Assembly: GCA_963971575.1 (NCBI GenBank)
Contig: OZ020613.1
Span: forward strand, 44,010,239 to 44,074,238
DNA: 64,000 nucleotides
Direction of reading: 5' to 3'
From: Liopterus haemorrhoidalis
Taxonomy: Eukaryota > Arthropoda > Insecta > Coleoptera > Dytiscidae
Positions 11,846 through 22,600 of the stretch are shown in pieces. The stretch's first letter is position 1. Every line of letters begins with the position of its first letter. The translations under genes and the position numbers were made by a program. The notes beneath the pieces are model-generated. The model was not told where the DNA came from. It saw only the letters and a list, made by a program, of their open reading frames with translations, and searched no databases.

Positions 11846-12108
11846 AGGGGAAGTATTTTAAGATCGCAGCGCTATTTCGGCAAACTTGGAACCTTCAAAA
11901 TAGACATTCGTTACATATAAACAACGTGAATTTTACTTATGGAAAATGTTTACTGGTGGTTTTTGTAATTTTGCTACAATATTAATACTTGTTTTTATGC
12001 AATTATATTTTTATGCAAACATTTTTTATAAAAAAAAGCGCGACACAATGTCTATTTCTGTAGTTCCTTCAATCCCACCAGATGTCATATCGCTTAGCAA
12101 TTTTTCCC
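11846..12108. mobile_element. 263-bp insertion that supplies the C-terminus of gene 1
   Basis: Compared with gene 2, where GATTTAT runs straight into CCCCAAAGTGC, gene 1 has 263 extra bases here with a TAT repeated at both edges (11843-11845 and 12109-12111). The ends AGGGGAAGTATTTT and (inverted) GGGAAAAATTGC are only weakly inverted. It contributes 26 codons and the stop of gene 1. The superfamily is not clear. Confidence 0.7.
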
Positions 12109-15100
12109 TATCCCCAAAGTGCTTTCGTTTGTGCCGAAGAAGATTTGATGAACTTGTAAATGCTACATCACAATGATCACATTTGAATGGTTTCTCTCTA
12201 GAATGTATTCTCTTATGTATAGTGAGTTTTGATGACTCTGAAAATGCTTTATCACACTGATTACATTTGAATGGTCTCTCCCCAGAATGAATTCGTTTGT
12301 GAATAGTGAGATGTGTTGATTGTGAAAATGCTTTAGCACACTGATAACATTTGAATGGTCTCTCCCCAGAATGAATTCGTTTATGAGAAATGAGATGTGT
12401 TAATTGTGAAAATGCTTTAACACACTGATCACATTTAAATGGCCTATTTCCAGAATGTATTAATTTGTGTCTAGTAAGTTTAGATAATTCTGCAAATGCT
12501 TTATTACACTGATCACATTTGAATGATTTATCTCCAATGTGGTTTCGTTTGTGTCGAAGAAGATATGATGAACATGAAAATGTCATATCACAATGATCAC
12601 ATTTATATGGTTTCTCTCCTGAATGCATCATTTTGTGTCGAATGAGACGTGCCGATAATGAAAATGCTTTATCACACTGATCACATTTGAATGGTTTCTC
12701 CCCAGAATGACTTCGTTTGTGAGAAATAAGATGTGTTGATTGTAAAAATGCTTTATCACACTGATCGCATTTAAATGGTTTATTTCCAGAATGTATTCTT
12801 TTGTGCCTAGTAAGTTTTGATGATTCTGCAAATGCTTTATTACACTGATCACATTTGAATGGCTTCTTTTCAGAATGTATTCGTTTGTGTGCAATGAGTT
12901 TTTTCGACTGCGAAAATGCTTTATAACATTGATCACATTTGAAAGGCTTCCTTGCAGCATGCTTTCGCTTGTGTGTAATGAGAAGTGAAGAACTTGAAAA
13001 TGCTGTATTACATTGTTCACATATGAACGGTTTTTCTTCAAAATGTACTTGAGTCTGAGTAAAAAGTTGTCCACCCTGCGATAATACATTTTTAGATTGT
13101 TCACATTTACATGGTTCCTCACCAGAATGTTTGTGTTTAATGAGATGTGATAAACCCGGAAATGCTTTATTACACTGATCACATTTGAATTGTCTGTCGC
13201 CAATATGTACTGAATTATGAGTAACAAGATCTCGAGCTTGTGCAAATGTTTTCTCACATACATCACATTTATCTATAGTTTGTGTTGTGTGAATCTGTTG
13301 GAATTTGTTAACGGATACTGGTACACAACTCTCATTTTCTTTACGGAAATATGTTGCGCTAGCTGCAAACAAATATGTAATTAATAGAGTATAGTCGAAT
13401 TTATATAAAATGTACAAGACGTCACATACACACAGTGACGTGGCGTGACTTCCTGATCAAAGAATGCAGTGAAAGCAAGTGCATGTCGAAATATAATTTA
13501 TGTAAGAGTAAATAATAATAGTTTATAATAGTATTGATGTACTGTTTCTTGGAAAGTAGAAGGGAAGGGCTGATAGAAAAAGAACTCATTTATTATTAGC
13601 TATACGACTTTGTTACAAGAGTTTTCAAACTAACAAAATCTATGTGAAGCGTGAATTTTCACACATTTCAGGGTTTTATGTGTGTACAGCAATTCGCATA
13701 TTCCTAAAAAATTATTATATATATATATATATATATCTTTGTTTTTATGATAGGAAATAAAATAGGCTTTACACGATTCGATTTATTGACCAATAAATTG
13801 AAAAAGTTAACCCTGTTGATAACATATATTAAGTTCGCAACGGACTTTCATTGTTTCTCGGGTGAGTACGGGCCAACAAAGTAATCTGATTGGTTCTTTG
13901 TCAAGTTAGGATTTTCAGCTGTGAATTAGAATACTTATTTGATATTTTAAAACCTATTGTCTACCGTTATGTAATGCTCAGGAATTAATGATCCCACTGT
14001 ATATATATATATTGTCAATTTAAATTCATTTATTCCCTACTGACCATCATTTGCATCTGCTGCACTCTCCAAATCATTTTCATATTCAGTGGTGTCCACA
14101 GGTTCAGACTTGATATAAATTTCCTCTATGTTAGCATAACTGTGGTATAAGTCGCTTGTAACTTCATCATCGATTCCTGAAATAAACAGAGCACATTCAA
14201 ATGTAAACTATTCGTTTACTTTAAAAATATATCATTTAAGATGTTGACTAATCAAATGTTTCTGAAATTAACTTTGTAAAACAAAATATGACTAACAGTC
14301 AGTGTTGTAATGTATCTAGGTATTTGTATCTAGATACAGTAACTAGATACTGTGCAAGTATCTAGTTACTGTATCTAGGTACATTTTAAAATATGTATCT
14401 ATATCTGTATCTAGATATTTAAATCAGTATCTAAGTATCTGTATTTCAGGTACTTTTTTCAGATACTTTCCTATTTAGTCTTTTTCAAGGTCTTTTTACA
14501 AAATATGTCCTTACGATTTTTCAAGTTGGTAATACATTTAGCATCAATCAGATATTTGAATTTTAAGTTTAAATTAACCAATCAGCGACCAGTAAACTCT
14601 TTCTTGCTTGGTGGGAGTAAAAACATGCTTCACTCTGAATCTAAACATGAGTGTGATATGACGTAGTTTTGCAATACCTATATAAAATTTTAAATATTTT
14701 ATGGTTTAGTTATCAAAATTATAGTGTAAAATAAAATATTGGGTATTAATATTTATAATAATAAGTTTAAGAGATGTCAACTTTACAAAATTAACTTATA
14801 TCGCAATTGTGTTTAGGTTCAGGGTCACTGCAAGGTTAACAGTTAAAATTAAAACGTACAATGTAAATTACACTGTAATTTTATTAGCAACGGTTAAGTA
14901 AAACAACCATTAAGTAATTATCTAATCTAAGAATAAGAATTAATTTTATAAATGTGAATTAAATAAATAAAAATATAATAAATAAAATTGTTGTTTTATT
15001 TTTGTCATCCTAAATACTCATTTAATAATCAGTAATTTATTAGCAAACAGAAAATGTCCGAGATATCCGCTGAAATTGGAATAAAAAAAGTGATTTTTTT

Positions 15101-15593
15101 AAAGATTACATAGGTATATAGTTAGTTAATATTTCTGACACACAGCTTCAAAGGCTATTTGTGTTTATTTTAAGAGTAATAATAGTGCATAACTTATTTT
15201 TTATTGTGAACAAATATATTCCTTGCTCTAGTTATTTCTTTTTTTTGTGGTGTTTTTATTTTTCCGAAAGTATCTTAAAAGTATCTTGAAGTATCTAGAT
15301 ACATTGTAAAAAAAATGTATCCGTATTTAGATACTTTTTAAAATTTGTATCTGTATCTGCATCTAGATACATTTTTCCTCAAGTATCGGTATCTAGCTAT
15401 ATTTTCAAATGTATCTATTACAACACTGCTAACAGTACCAAGTACGAATTATTACTAAATGTGCTCATTACTAACCATTCTCCCATTCAGCCGTCTGCTG
15501 TCGATCTATTCCAGTTTTAACTTCATATTTGTCATTATTTCTACATTTTGTTTTAATATCAACTTCTCTTTTAATAGGATTGGTATCATTCAT
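12026..15593 (-). CDS. Poly-C2H2 zinc-finger protein, gene 1 (three exons)
   Basis: The model is join(15593..15476, 14176..14045, 13362..12026): 118, 132 and 1337 nt, or 528 residues. Every intron is GT-AG in phase 1. Exon 1 starts MNDTNPIKREVDIKT and exon 2 encodes EIYIKSEPVDTTEYEND. Exon 3 holds 14 finger positions with linkers such as HSGEKPFKC; 12 are canonical CX2CX12HX3H. Finger 2 has lost residues between its histidines and finger 3 lacks a Cys and a His. It is probably a nuclear sequence-specific DNA-binding protein (family knowledge); its targets are unknown. The last 26 residues come from an inserted element (11846-12108) that replaced the final finger. An ATG at 15695 extends the frame but lies in a separate insertion, so I prefer 15593. 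Confidence 0.85.
13641..13680 (-). repeat. Solitary end of the 1-kb TIR repeat
   Basis: TGTGAAGCGTGAATTTTCAC followed by ACATTTCAGGGTTTT matches the hairpin end of the repeat at 2669-3761. Only the terminus is present, in intron 2 of gene 1. Confidence 0.6.
14300..15428. mobile_element. hAT MITE with subterminal GTATCTAGATAC arrays
   Basis: The 1129-bp element has the ends CAGTGTTGTAATGTATCTAG and (inverted) CAGTGTTGTAATAGATACAT. It is flanked by an exact 8-bp duplication, CTAACAGT (14292-14299 and 15429-15436). Both subterminal regions (14310-14470 and 15270-15415) carry many GTATCTAGATAC-like palindromes. It lies in intron 1 of gene 1 and is absent from the equivalent intron of gene 2, so it inserted after the duplication. 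Confidence 0.9.
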
Positions 15594-15688
15594 ATTCCTT
15601 CTTGAAGCACAATCTTTCCAACTGATTTTATTAATATCAACATGTAGCAGTCCGTGTGGAGCACAGTATGGGTCATACAGAGACTCTT

Positions 15689-16212
15689 GACGCATGGTGC
15701 CCCCTAGGCATTACACGCTTTTTGGCTGTAGTTGGTGGGATTGCCGCAGCAGTATTGGCATCTGACACTACCGATAGAGGCGCTACTGCATTTTACATGA
15801 TGGATGACGCAGATAGGATATTTTTGACAGGTTCCACGGTATCTTCATGTGATATTTATTGAAATTAATTTATTATTCAATATGAGGGTTGCGTTAAATG
15901 AATTTTTTTAAAAACTCGCTATGAAAACAACAGTAAACAAACTCGACTATCCTCCACCTGTCAGTTTCTCAAAATCTCACTAGAGGCGCTTCAGTTATTG
16001 GCAGTTGACAATAGTAGCGCAGGAGAAGCAAGGGACTTCCTTCTCGACTGCGAAATGAGTAGGACGTACGGCGAGAGTTATTGTGATTAAATCTTGTTTA
16101 CAAGTATTTGTTGTGTTTTTTATTTATTTTACCTTGGGGTATTCTAATGTGTTTGCCCCCGAGCTGAGCGTCAGGCAACGTTTTCTTTAATTCTAAAAGG
16201 GGCTAACACGTC
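15689..16212. mobile_element. 524-bp insertion in the 5' region of gene 1
   Basis: In gene 2 the flanking sequence is continuous; here 524 bp are inserted between repeats of ACTCTT (15683-15688 and 16213-16218). Much of it (about 15735-15990) has a diverged inverted copy at 21680-21935. No coding domain is recognised; the 68-codon plus-strand frame inside looks accidental. Confidence 0.65.
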
Positions 16213-16218
16213 ACTCTT

Positions 16219-16420
16219 CGTTTTAAATTTCGCCGGTTATCCCAGATCTTGGCCATCCATTTTATTCACGTTACGTACATACAAAAGTCTCGTCCAGACC
16301 AAACACACCGCGCTGCGCCGAACTGCGTAGAACGTTCATGATTGTCCTATTTGAAGGACAAACTGCGTAAAACGCGCCGTTTAAACTGTGCTCGAACGAA
16401 CATGATCCGTAGATTACCTG
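16219..16420 (-). promoter_or_regulatory. CpG-rich 5' region of gene 1
   Basis: This is a GC- and CpG-rich block (for example CGCGCTGCGCCGAACTGCGT) in otherwise AT-rich DNA, upstream of exon 1. It is conserved with 21335-21490 upstream of gene 2. Conservation of this non-coding block across the duplicates suggests a promoter or 5' UTR; no TATA box or initiator is asserted. Confidence 0.4.
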
Positions 16421-16916
16421 TACCTCAGACCAATAACCAAAATGGACAGCGCAAGCCATATGTAAACCAAAATGCCAACATAAGCCTACGAGGGGTAAGA
16501 GGATTGTAGATGGAAAACAAACCATACCCTCAATAAAATTACCTTTTAACTTACATGAAAAGCAATATACCACTTATATTCGTTTTAATGTACTAGCAGA
16601 ATACTTGTTCTTGCAGGGAATAAGTTCAATTAAGTTGATTATAAAAGAAATATAGTTACTTAATTTCATATTATATATATATATATATATATAACCAGCA
16701 CGGAGAATTTTTGATCTTCTGTTGAGGTACTATGCATGGAATATTATTTGGGACAAAGAAGAGAGGATAATGCAATTATTTCATAATTGATCCAATATTT
16801 TGTTTATACTTCATAAACTTTGTTCAAGGATTTCTATAAATAAGACGAACATGGTAGTCATATGCAAAAAAAACGTTACACTTCCTTACCGAAATATCTA
16901 AGCATGTCGCCAAGTT

Positions 16917-16924
16917 ATTATATA

Positions 16925-16961
<37 letters not shown>
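16917..16961. repeat. TA dinucleotide microsatellite
   Basis: An interrupted (TA)n run of about 45 bp. Similar short runs occur at 13717-13735, 16674-16694 and 17198-17210. Confidence 0.9.
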
Positions 16962-17419
16962 TCAAAATAAAATTAATTGAACATATGTATAAGAATAATC
17001 TTGAAACAAATCAGTTGTCAGTAACATTAAATAAATATTTGAGTATGTAGTTTGTAACACGTCTTAACAGCACGTTAGTCTCAACAAACATGTGAATGTT
17101 CCAGTCTCACCGTTCTTCCACAATCAAAGATTTTCTAAATAATGCACAAATTATATTTTAACACTGTCCTTATTTCGGTTCAGGTTCACTGATTTATATA
17201 TATATATATATTTTTTTTTTTTGTTTTATTCAGTTATGTTAAAAAAAGACATTTATGTAATCCGTGGTACATCAATAACAATTATTATAACAAATTATAG
17301 TATAACAATACAGGAAAAGGAACGTGTGTAAAGTTGTCCACACAGTCCCTCTTTTTAGTATATGTATATGCTCTTTTAATAGACCTTGAAACGTTATATT
17401 ACTACTATTTTGGGCTTCA

Positions 17420-20400
17420 TCACTGATCACATTTGAATGATTTATCCCCAAAGTGCTTTCGTTTGTGTCTAAGAAGATTTGATGAACTTGAAAATGCTAC
17501 ATCACAATGTTCACATTTGAATGGTTTCTCTCTAGAATGTATTCTCTTATGTATAGTAAGTTTTGATGACTCTGAAAATGCTTTATCACACTGATCACAT
17601 TTGAATGGTCTCTCGCCAGAATGAATTCGTTTGTGAGAAATGAGATGTGCTGATTGTGAAAATGCTTTATCACACTGATCACATTTAAATGGTCTATTTC
17701 CAGAATGTATTAGTTCGTGTCTAGTAAGTTTAGATAATTCTGCAAATGCTTTATTACACTGATCACATTTTAATGATTTATCTCCAAAGTGCTTTCGTTT
17801 GTGTCTAAGAAGATTTGATGAACTTGAAAATGTCATATCACAATGATCACATTTGAATGGTTTCTCTCTAGAATGTATTCTCTTGTGTCCAGTAAGTTTT
17901 GATGACTCTGAAAATGCTTTATCACACTGATCACATTTGAATGGTTTCTCCCCAGAATGAATTCGTTTGTGAGAAATAAGATGTGTTGATTGTGAAAATG
18001 CTTTACCACACTGATCACATTTAAATGGTCTATTTCCAGAATGTATTCTTTTGTGCCTAGTAAGTTTTGATGATTCTGCAAATGCTTTATTACACTGATC
18101 ACATTTGAATGGCTTCTTTCTAGAATGTAATCGTTGGTGAATAATGAGATTTACTGATTGCGAAAATGCTTTAAAACATTGATCACATTTGAATGGCTTC
18201 TCTCCAGAATGTATTTGTTTGTGAGTAATTAGATTTGCTGATTGCGAAAATGCTTTAGCACACTGATCACATTTAAATGGTCTCTCTCCAGAATGTATTA
18301 GTTTGTGACTATTAAGTTTTAATAACCTTGGAAATGCTTTATCACACTGATCACATTTAAATGCCTTCTTTTCAGAGTGTATTCGTTTGTGAGCAATGAG
18401 ATTTGTCGATTCCGAAAATGCTTTGTAACACTGATCACATTTGAATAGCTTCTCTGCAGCATGCTTTCGCTTGTGTGTAGTGAGAAGTGAAGAACTTGAA
18501 AATGCTACATCACATTGTTCACATCTGAACGGTATTTTTTCGGATACTGGTACACAACTCTCATTTTCATTACGGAAATATGTTGCGCTAGCTGCAAACA
18601 AATATGTAATTAATAGAGTATAGTCGAATTTATATAAAATGCACAAAACTTCACATACACACAGTGGAGTGGCGTGACTTCCTGATCCAGGGATGCAGTG
18701 AAAACAAGTGCATGTCTAAAAATAATTTATGTAAGGGCCGACAGTTCCAGTTCCTAATAAACTCCCTAATAGTTATTAGACACATAATATAATATATTTA
18801 TGAAGCTAATAAATTTATTGGTGATTTCCAAGTTAGAAAATTCTTTTAATAGTTTATTAGCAACATTATATGATTAATATTTTGTTTTTGTATTGGTATT
18901 TCTTATGAAGATAGTAATACACGGTGCAAGAGAGATAGAGGTATACGTAAATTTGAAGAGCTAAAGTGAGATGAAATTATGACATTGAATATTTTGACAT
19001 TAAATATTTAGACATTAAATAGTTTGACTTTACATTCAATGACGTTACTGTTAAAATGACAATTTAACGGCGTTCAACAAATTTTACCACAGAAAAAGAG
19101 GAAAATATATATAGAAGAGAAGTTAATAAAAATAACCTTTTATAATAAAAAAGTGATTGAAAATAAGAAGACAGCAATATTTTACTTTATTTTACATTCC
19201 TTAAACAATATGAATTTAACTTATCAGCAATTTTCGGCCACACGTCTTTATTATTCTGCCAATAATTGTGTCTGTCTTCTTATTTTCTATCATTTTTATA
19301 TAAATAGTAATTCTTAAAGTATTGTTTGTAATGTGTTGTAAACGTATTGCAAGAAATACATATGTAAAAATAAAAGAATATGATTATTTAAAAACGTATA
19401 CTTATATACTGCAGACACCTTTATTTTGGACGTTTGCCATTGCTGATAGTACTAGGCTAGAATAGTACAATATAATGAGTATTAGTATCAAAAAAGATAT
19501 AATACTTCTCGTGATCGCTGAAGACGGAAACAGATTGTTGAGCAGTTTCCGAAACGTCCGAATTTTTTATATTACTCTTGAAGTATTATATCTTTTTTGA
19601 TACTAATACTCATTATATTGTACTATTCTAGCCTAGTACTATCAGCAATGGCAAACGTCCAAAATAAAGGTGTCTGCATTAATATTGGACCATTGCAAAA
19701 TAATTTCAAAGATATTACTTATATACTGTTCTTTATACATCACATTTACAATAAATGCCCAAAATATTCTAAAAACGGTCATCTATAATTTTTAAATTCA
19801 TACAAACAGATCGTCGGTTTCGTCAAAATTCAACTAAAATGTATCTAAAACACTAAAATCGCCATTATAGAAAAAATATGGATGTATAAAAACTTCACAT
19901 TTGTATATTCTTTTAAAATCATACTATTTTTCAATTCAAATTGAAATATTAACACATTTTGCGATCTTGTTTTAGGCCGACCGGCGTAACGTAGTGGTAA
20001 CACATCTGCTCTGCGTTGCTAAGGTCTTGGGTTCGAATCCCGTTCAGGCATGGAATTTTTCAAAAAATAAGAATTCTCCTAGCTAATTGCCAAAGCAGCA
20101 AAGGATATTAAAATAAAAAATAAACTTGTTTTAGGTTATATGTCAGTTAATTAAGCACTTCATGTTGCCTATATGTTATAGACAGATAAGCCTATTTATT
20201 AGGAACCTAATAACTATTTCGGGTGGAACTGTCAGGAAAAAAATTATGTTGCTAATAAGTTTATTGGACATTTTATTAGCAACTGGAACTTTCGGCCCTA
20301 AGAGTAAATAATAATAGTTTATAATAGTAATGATGTACTGTTTCTTGGAAAGTAGAAGGGAAGAGCTGACAGAAAGAGGGCTCGTTTATTATTTGTTACA

Positions 20401-21226
20401 CGAATTTAAAAATTTAACAGATTAGCGTAGTGTTACGCGTACGAAGAAATACAAATGTTAGTTACAATTATGAAAAGTGACAATATTTTTAGTGTAGGGT
20501 CAATGTAGTAACAATGAATCATATTTGTTCAATCGCATATTCCTAAAAAAATATTATATATATGACTTTGTATTTATGATAGGAAATAAAATAGGCTTCA
20601 AACGATTTGATTTACTGACCAATAAATTAAAAAAGTTAACCTTGTTGATATATATTAAGTTCGCAACGGATTTTCATTGTTCCTCGGATGAGTTCAGGCC
20701 AACGAAGTAATCTGATTGGTTTTTTGTCAAGTTGGGATTTTCAACTGTGAATTAGAATACATATTTGATATTTTGCGCACGCACGCACGCACGCACGCAC
20801 ATATATATACTGTCAATTTAAATTCATTTATTCCCTACTGACCATCATTTGTGTCTGCTGCACTCTCTAATTCATTTTCATATTGAATAGTGTCCACAGG
20901 TTCAGACTTGATATAAATTTCCTCTATGTTGGCATAACTGTGGTATAAGTCGCCTGTAACTACATCATCGATTCCTGAAATAAACAGAGCACATTCAAAT
21001 AAAAACTAATTGTTTTCTTTAAAAATATTTCATTTAAGATGTTGACTTAAAACAAAATATGAGCAAAAGTACGAGTTATTCCTAAATGTGCACATTACTA
21101 ACCATTCTCCCATTCAGCCGTCTGCTGTTGATCTATTCCAGTTTTAACTTCATATTCGTCACTATTTCTACATTCTGTCTTAATATCAACTTCTCTTTTA
21201 ATAGGATTATCTCTGGTATCATTCAT
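17420..21226 (-). CDS. Poly-C2H2 zinc-finger protein, gene 2 (three exons)
   Basis: The model is join(21226..21103, 20974..20843, 18591..17420): 124, 132 and 1172 nt, or 475 residues, with phase-1 GT-AG introns. Exon 1 begins MNDTRDNPIKREVDIKTE and exon 2 encodes a 44-codon acidic segment with IKSEPVDT. The large exon encodes 13 complete C2H2 fingers and then a stop in the fourteenth (KSFKCDQ). Compared with gene 1 it lacks three N-terminal finger positions and has different fingers 3-5. It is the tandem duplicate of gene 1. Upstream of MNDT the gene 1 frame is not conserved (a stop intervenes), which supports this start. Its role is probably nuclear DNA binding; no target can be read from sequence. 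Confidence 0.85.
19410..19678. repeat. Perfect 98-bp inverted repeat with 73-bp loop
   Basis: The arms 19410-19507 and 19581-19678 are exact reverse complements by my reading, starting TGCAGACACCTTTATTTTGG. The loop has a small stem (CGGAAAC...GTTTCCG). The 12-mer ACTTATATACTG occurs at 19400-19411 and again at 19717-19728, possibly a target duplication of a 305-bp insert. Confidence 0.85.
19977..20124 (+). mobile_element. tRNA-derived SINE, copy 1
   Basis: The tRNA-like head (GACCGGCGTAACGTAGTGGT, then GGGTTCGAATCCCG) has A- and B-box motifs and is followed by a non-tRNA tail ending in an A-rich stretch. An 11-bp duplication, CTTGTTTTAGG, flanks it (19966-19976 and 20125-20135). A second copy is at 38650-38797. 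Confidence 0.88.
20775..20800. repeat. GCAC tetranucleotide microsatellite
   Basis: About six tandem GCAC units lie in the intron between exons 2 and 3 of gene 2, at the place where gene 1 has a TA run. Confidence 0.9.
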
Positions 21227-21334
21227 ATTCCTTCTTGAAACACAATCACTCCAACTGATTTTATTAATATCAGCATATGTAGCAGTCCGTGTGGAGCACA
21301 GTATGGGTCACACAAAGAGACTTTTCATTTTAAA

Positions 21335-21490
21335 TTTCGCTGGTTTTCCCAGATTTTGCCCATCCACTTAAATCACGTGACGTACATAGAAAAGTTGCGT
21401 CCAGACCAAACACACCGCGCAGCGCCGAACTGCGTAGAACGTTCATGATTGTCCTATTCGGACTACAAACTACGTATAAACGCGTCGGTT
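21335..21490 (-). promoter_or_regulatory. CpG-rich 5' region of gene 2
   Basis: It corresponds to 16219-16420 upstream of gene 1 and shares CAGACCAAACACACCGCGC and GCGTAGAACGTTCATGATTG. It is a probable promoter or 5' UTR, inferred from position and conservation only. Confidence 0.4.
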
Positions 21491-21671
21491 TGAATAACTC
21501 TATGCTTGAAGAAATACGTTCCGTAATTATTGTTTCGACATCTTTAATGTCTGAATCATCAGATGTTTCATGATTCTGATATAAAAATGAAATCTTTTAC
21601 TTAATTATAAATAGGTATTTATTATACAATAGTTTGTAAATATTTATTAAAATTACAGTTAATAGATATTG

Positions 21672-21935
21672 TCAACTGACAATAACTGAAGCGCCTCTAG
21701 TGAGATTTTGAGAAACTGACAGGTGGAGGATAGTCGAGTTTTTACTGTTGTTTTTATAGCGAGTTTTTAAAAAAATTCATTTAACGCAACCCTCATATTG
21801 AATAATAAATTAATTTCAATAAATATCACATGAAGATACCGTGGAACCTGTCAAAAATATCCTATCTGCGTCAGCCATCATGTACAATGCAGTGGCGCCT
21901 CTATTGGTAGTGTCAGATGCCAATACGTTGTTGTG
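21672..21935. repeat. Inverted copy of the 15.7-16.0 kb repeat
   Basis: The segment with CGCCTCTAGTGAGATTTTGA and CCGTGGAACCTGTC is the reverse complement, with minor divergence, of about 15735-16010. It shows that this is a dispersed repeat. Its ends were not resolved here. Confidence 0.65.
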
Positions 21936-22600
21936 TAACTAACTCGACGACCTTAATTCAGTTCTGTCTAAAGCAGATGGCGCGCTCACACCCGTCACCG
22001 TTAGCACTACTCAATTCCACTGGCGTTACATAACACACAAATTATATTTTAACACTGTCCTTATTTCGGTTCAGGTTCACTGATTTATATAATTTTTCAT
22101 TTGTTTTATTCAGTTATGTTAAAAGAGGACATTTATGTAATTTTCATAGACAAAGTAATGCGGAAAAGATTTCTGGACATTTTCTAACATTGACAAAATT
22201 CCGATAAATTTTTCTCAAAAACTAAAATAGAGGTATTATGTAAATGTAGCTTTTCGTCAGTTTTTTAAGGTCTTTCTAACTAAGAAACACAAAGTGATTA
22301 TTATAGTTTTAGAGATACCTATACCGAATAAAAGGTTTTTTTTTAGAGATGAAATTTAATAAATTCAATTCAATTCAAAAAGTTTATTAAAAGTAAGTTG
22401 TACAATTATTTACATGTTACTAAACAATATTAATAAACACAGCCTTGTATGGCCGTACTCCACAATGAACACAGTTCAGCGTGTGGTAACAATATCTACA
22501 TGTAATAAATGAAGGATGTGACTTGTGCAATAAGATTTCATGTTTTCAATTTATTATTTTTTTTATGAATGAATGATCAATGAACAGAAAGACAACAATA

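Larger units (their letters stand above)
11729..17265. repeat. Tandem duplication unit 1 (contains zinc-finger gene 1)
   Basis: The low-coordinate edge, GTGTGTAAAGTAGTCCACAC, corresponds to 17321 onward. The high-coordinate edge, around CTGTCCTTATTTCGGTTCAG (17160-17265), corresponds to 22040-22145. Exons, intron flanks, the CpG-rich 5' region and the 3' flank are all recognisable in both units, in the same orientation and directly adjacent. Unit-specific insertions are at 11846-12108, 14300-15428 and 15689-16212. Confidence 0.85.
18735..20298. mobile_element. PIF/Harbinger-like TIR element, non-coding, in intron 2 of gene 2
   Basis: The ends GGGCCGACAGTTCCAGTTCC and (inverted) GGGCCGAAAGTTCCAGTTGC match. 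TAA is duplicated at 18732-18734 and 20299-20301. The same site is uninterrupted in gene 1 (TTTATGTAAGAGTAAATAAT), a clean empty site. The element carries no transposase. It contains a perfect 98-bp inverted repeat (19410-19678) and a SINE (19977-20124). Confidence 0.85.
17321..22145. repeat. Tandem duplication unit 2 (contains zinc-finger gene 2)
   Basis: This is the direct repeat partner of 11729-17265. It matches the 3' flank, the three exons, the CpG-rich 5' block and the distal edge (22027-22145 against 17146-17265). Its unit-specific insertion is the Harbinger-like element at 18735-20298; an inverted repeat copy (21672-21935) also lies in its 5' flank. Confidence 0.85.

Noticed and set aside
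12026..13362. 84-bp periodic repeats resembling an array (CRISPR-like periodicity)
   Set aside because: The period is one C2H2 finger plus linker, the frame is open, and the genome is eukaryotic.
15593..15695. Upstream ATG at 15695 as the start of gene 1
   Set aside because: It lies in a unit-1-specific insertion, and the corresponding sequence in gene 2 has an in-frame stop; the MNDT start is shared.
15656..15862. 68-codon plus-strand frame
   Set aside because: It lies in a dispersed repeat and has no conserved counterpart frame in the inverted copy.
19977..20055. Candidate tRNA genes here and at 38650-38725
   Set aside because: Both are heads of a SINE: they share a non-tRNA tail, and copy 1 has an 11-bp target duplication. 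The acceptor stem does not pair convincingly.
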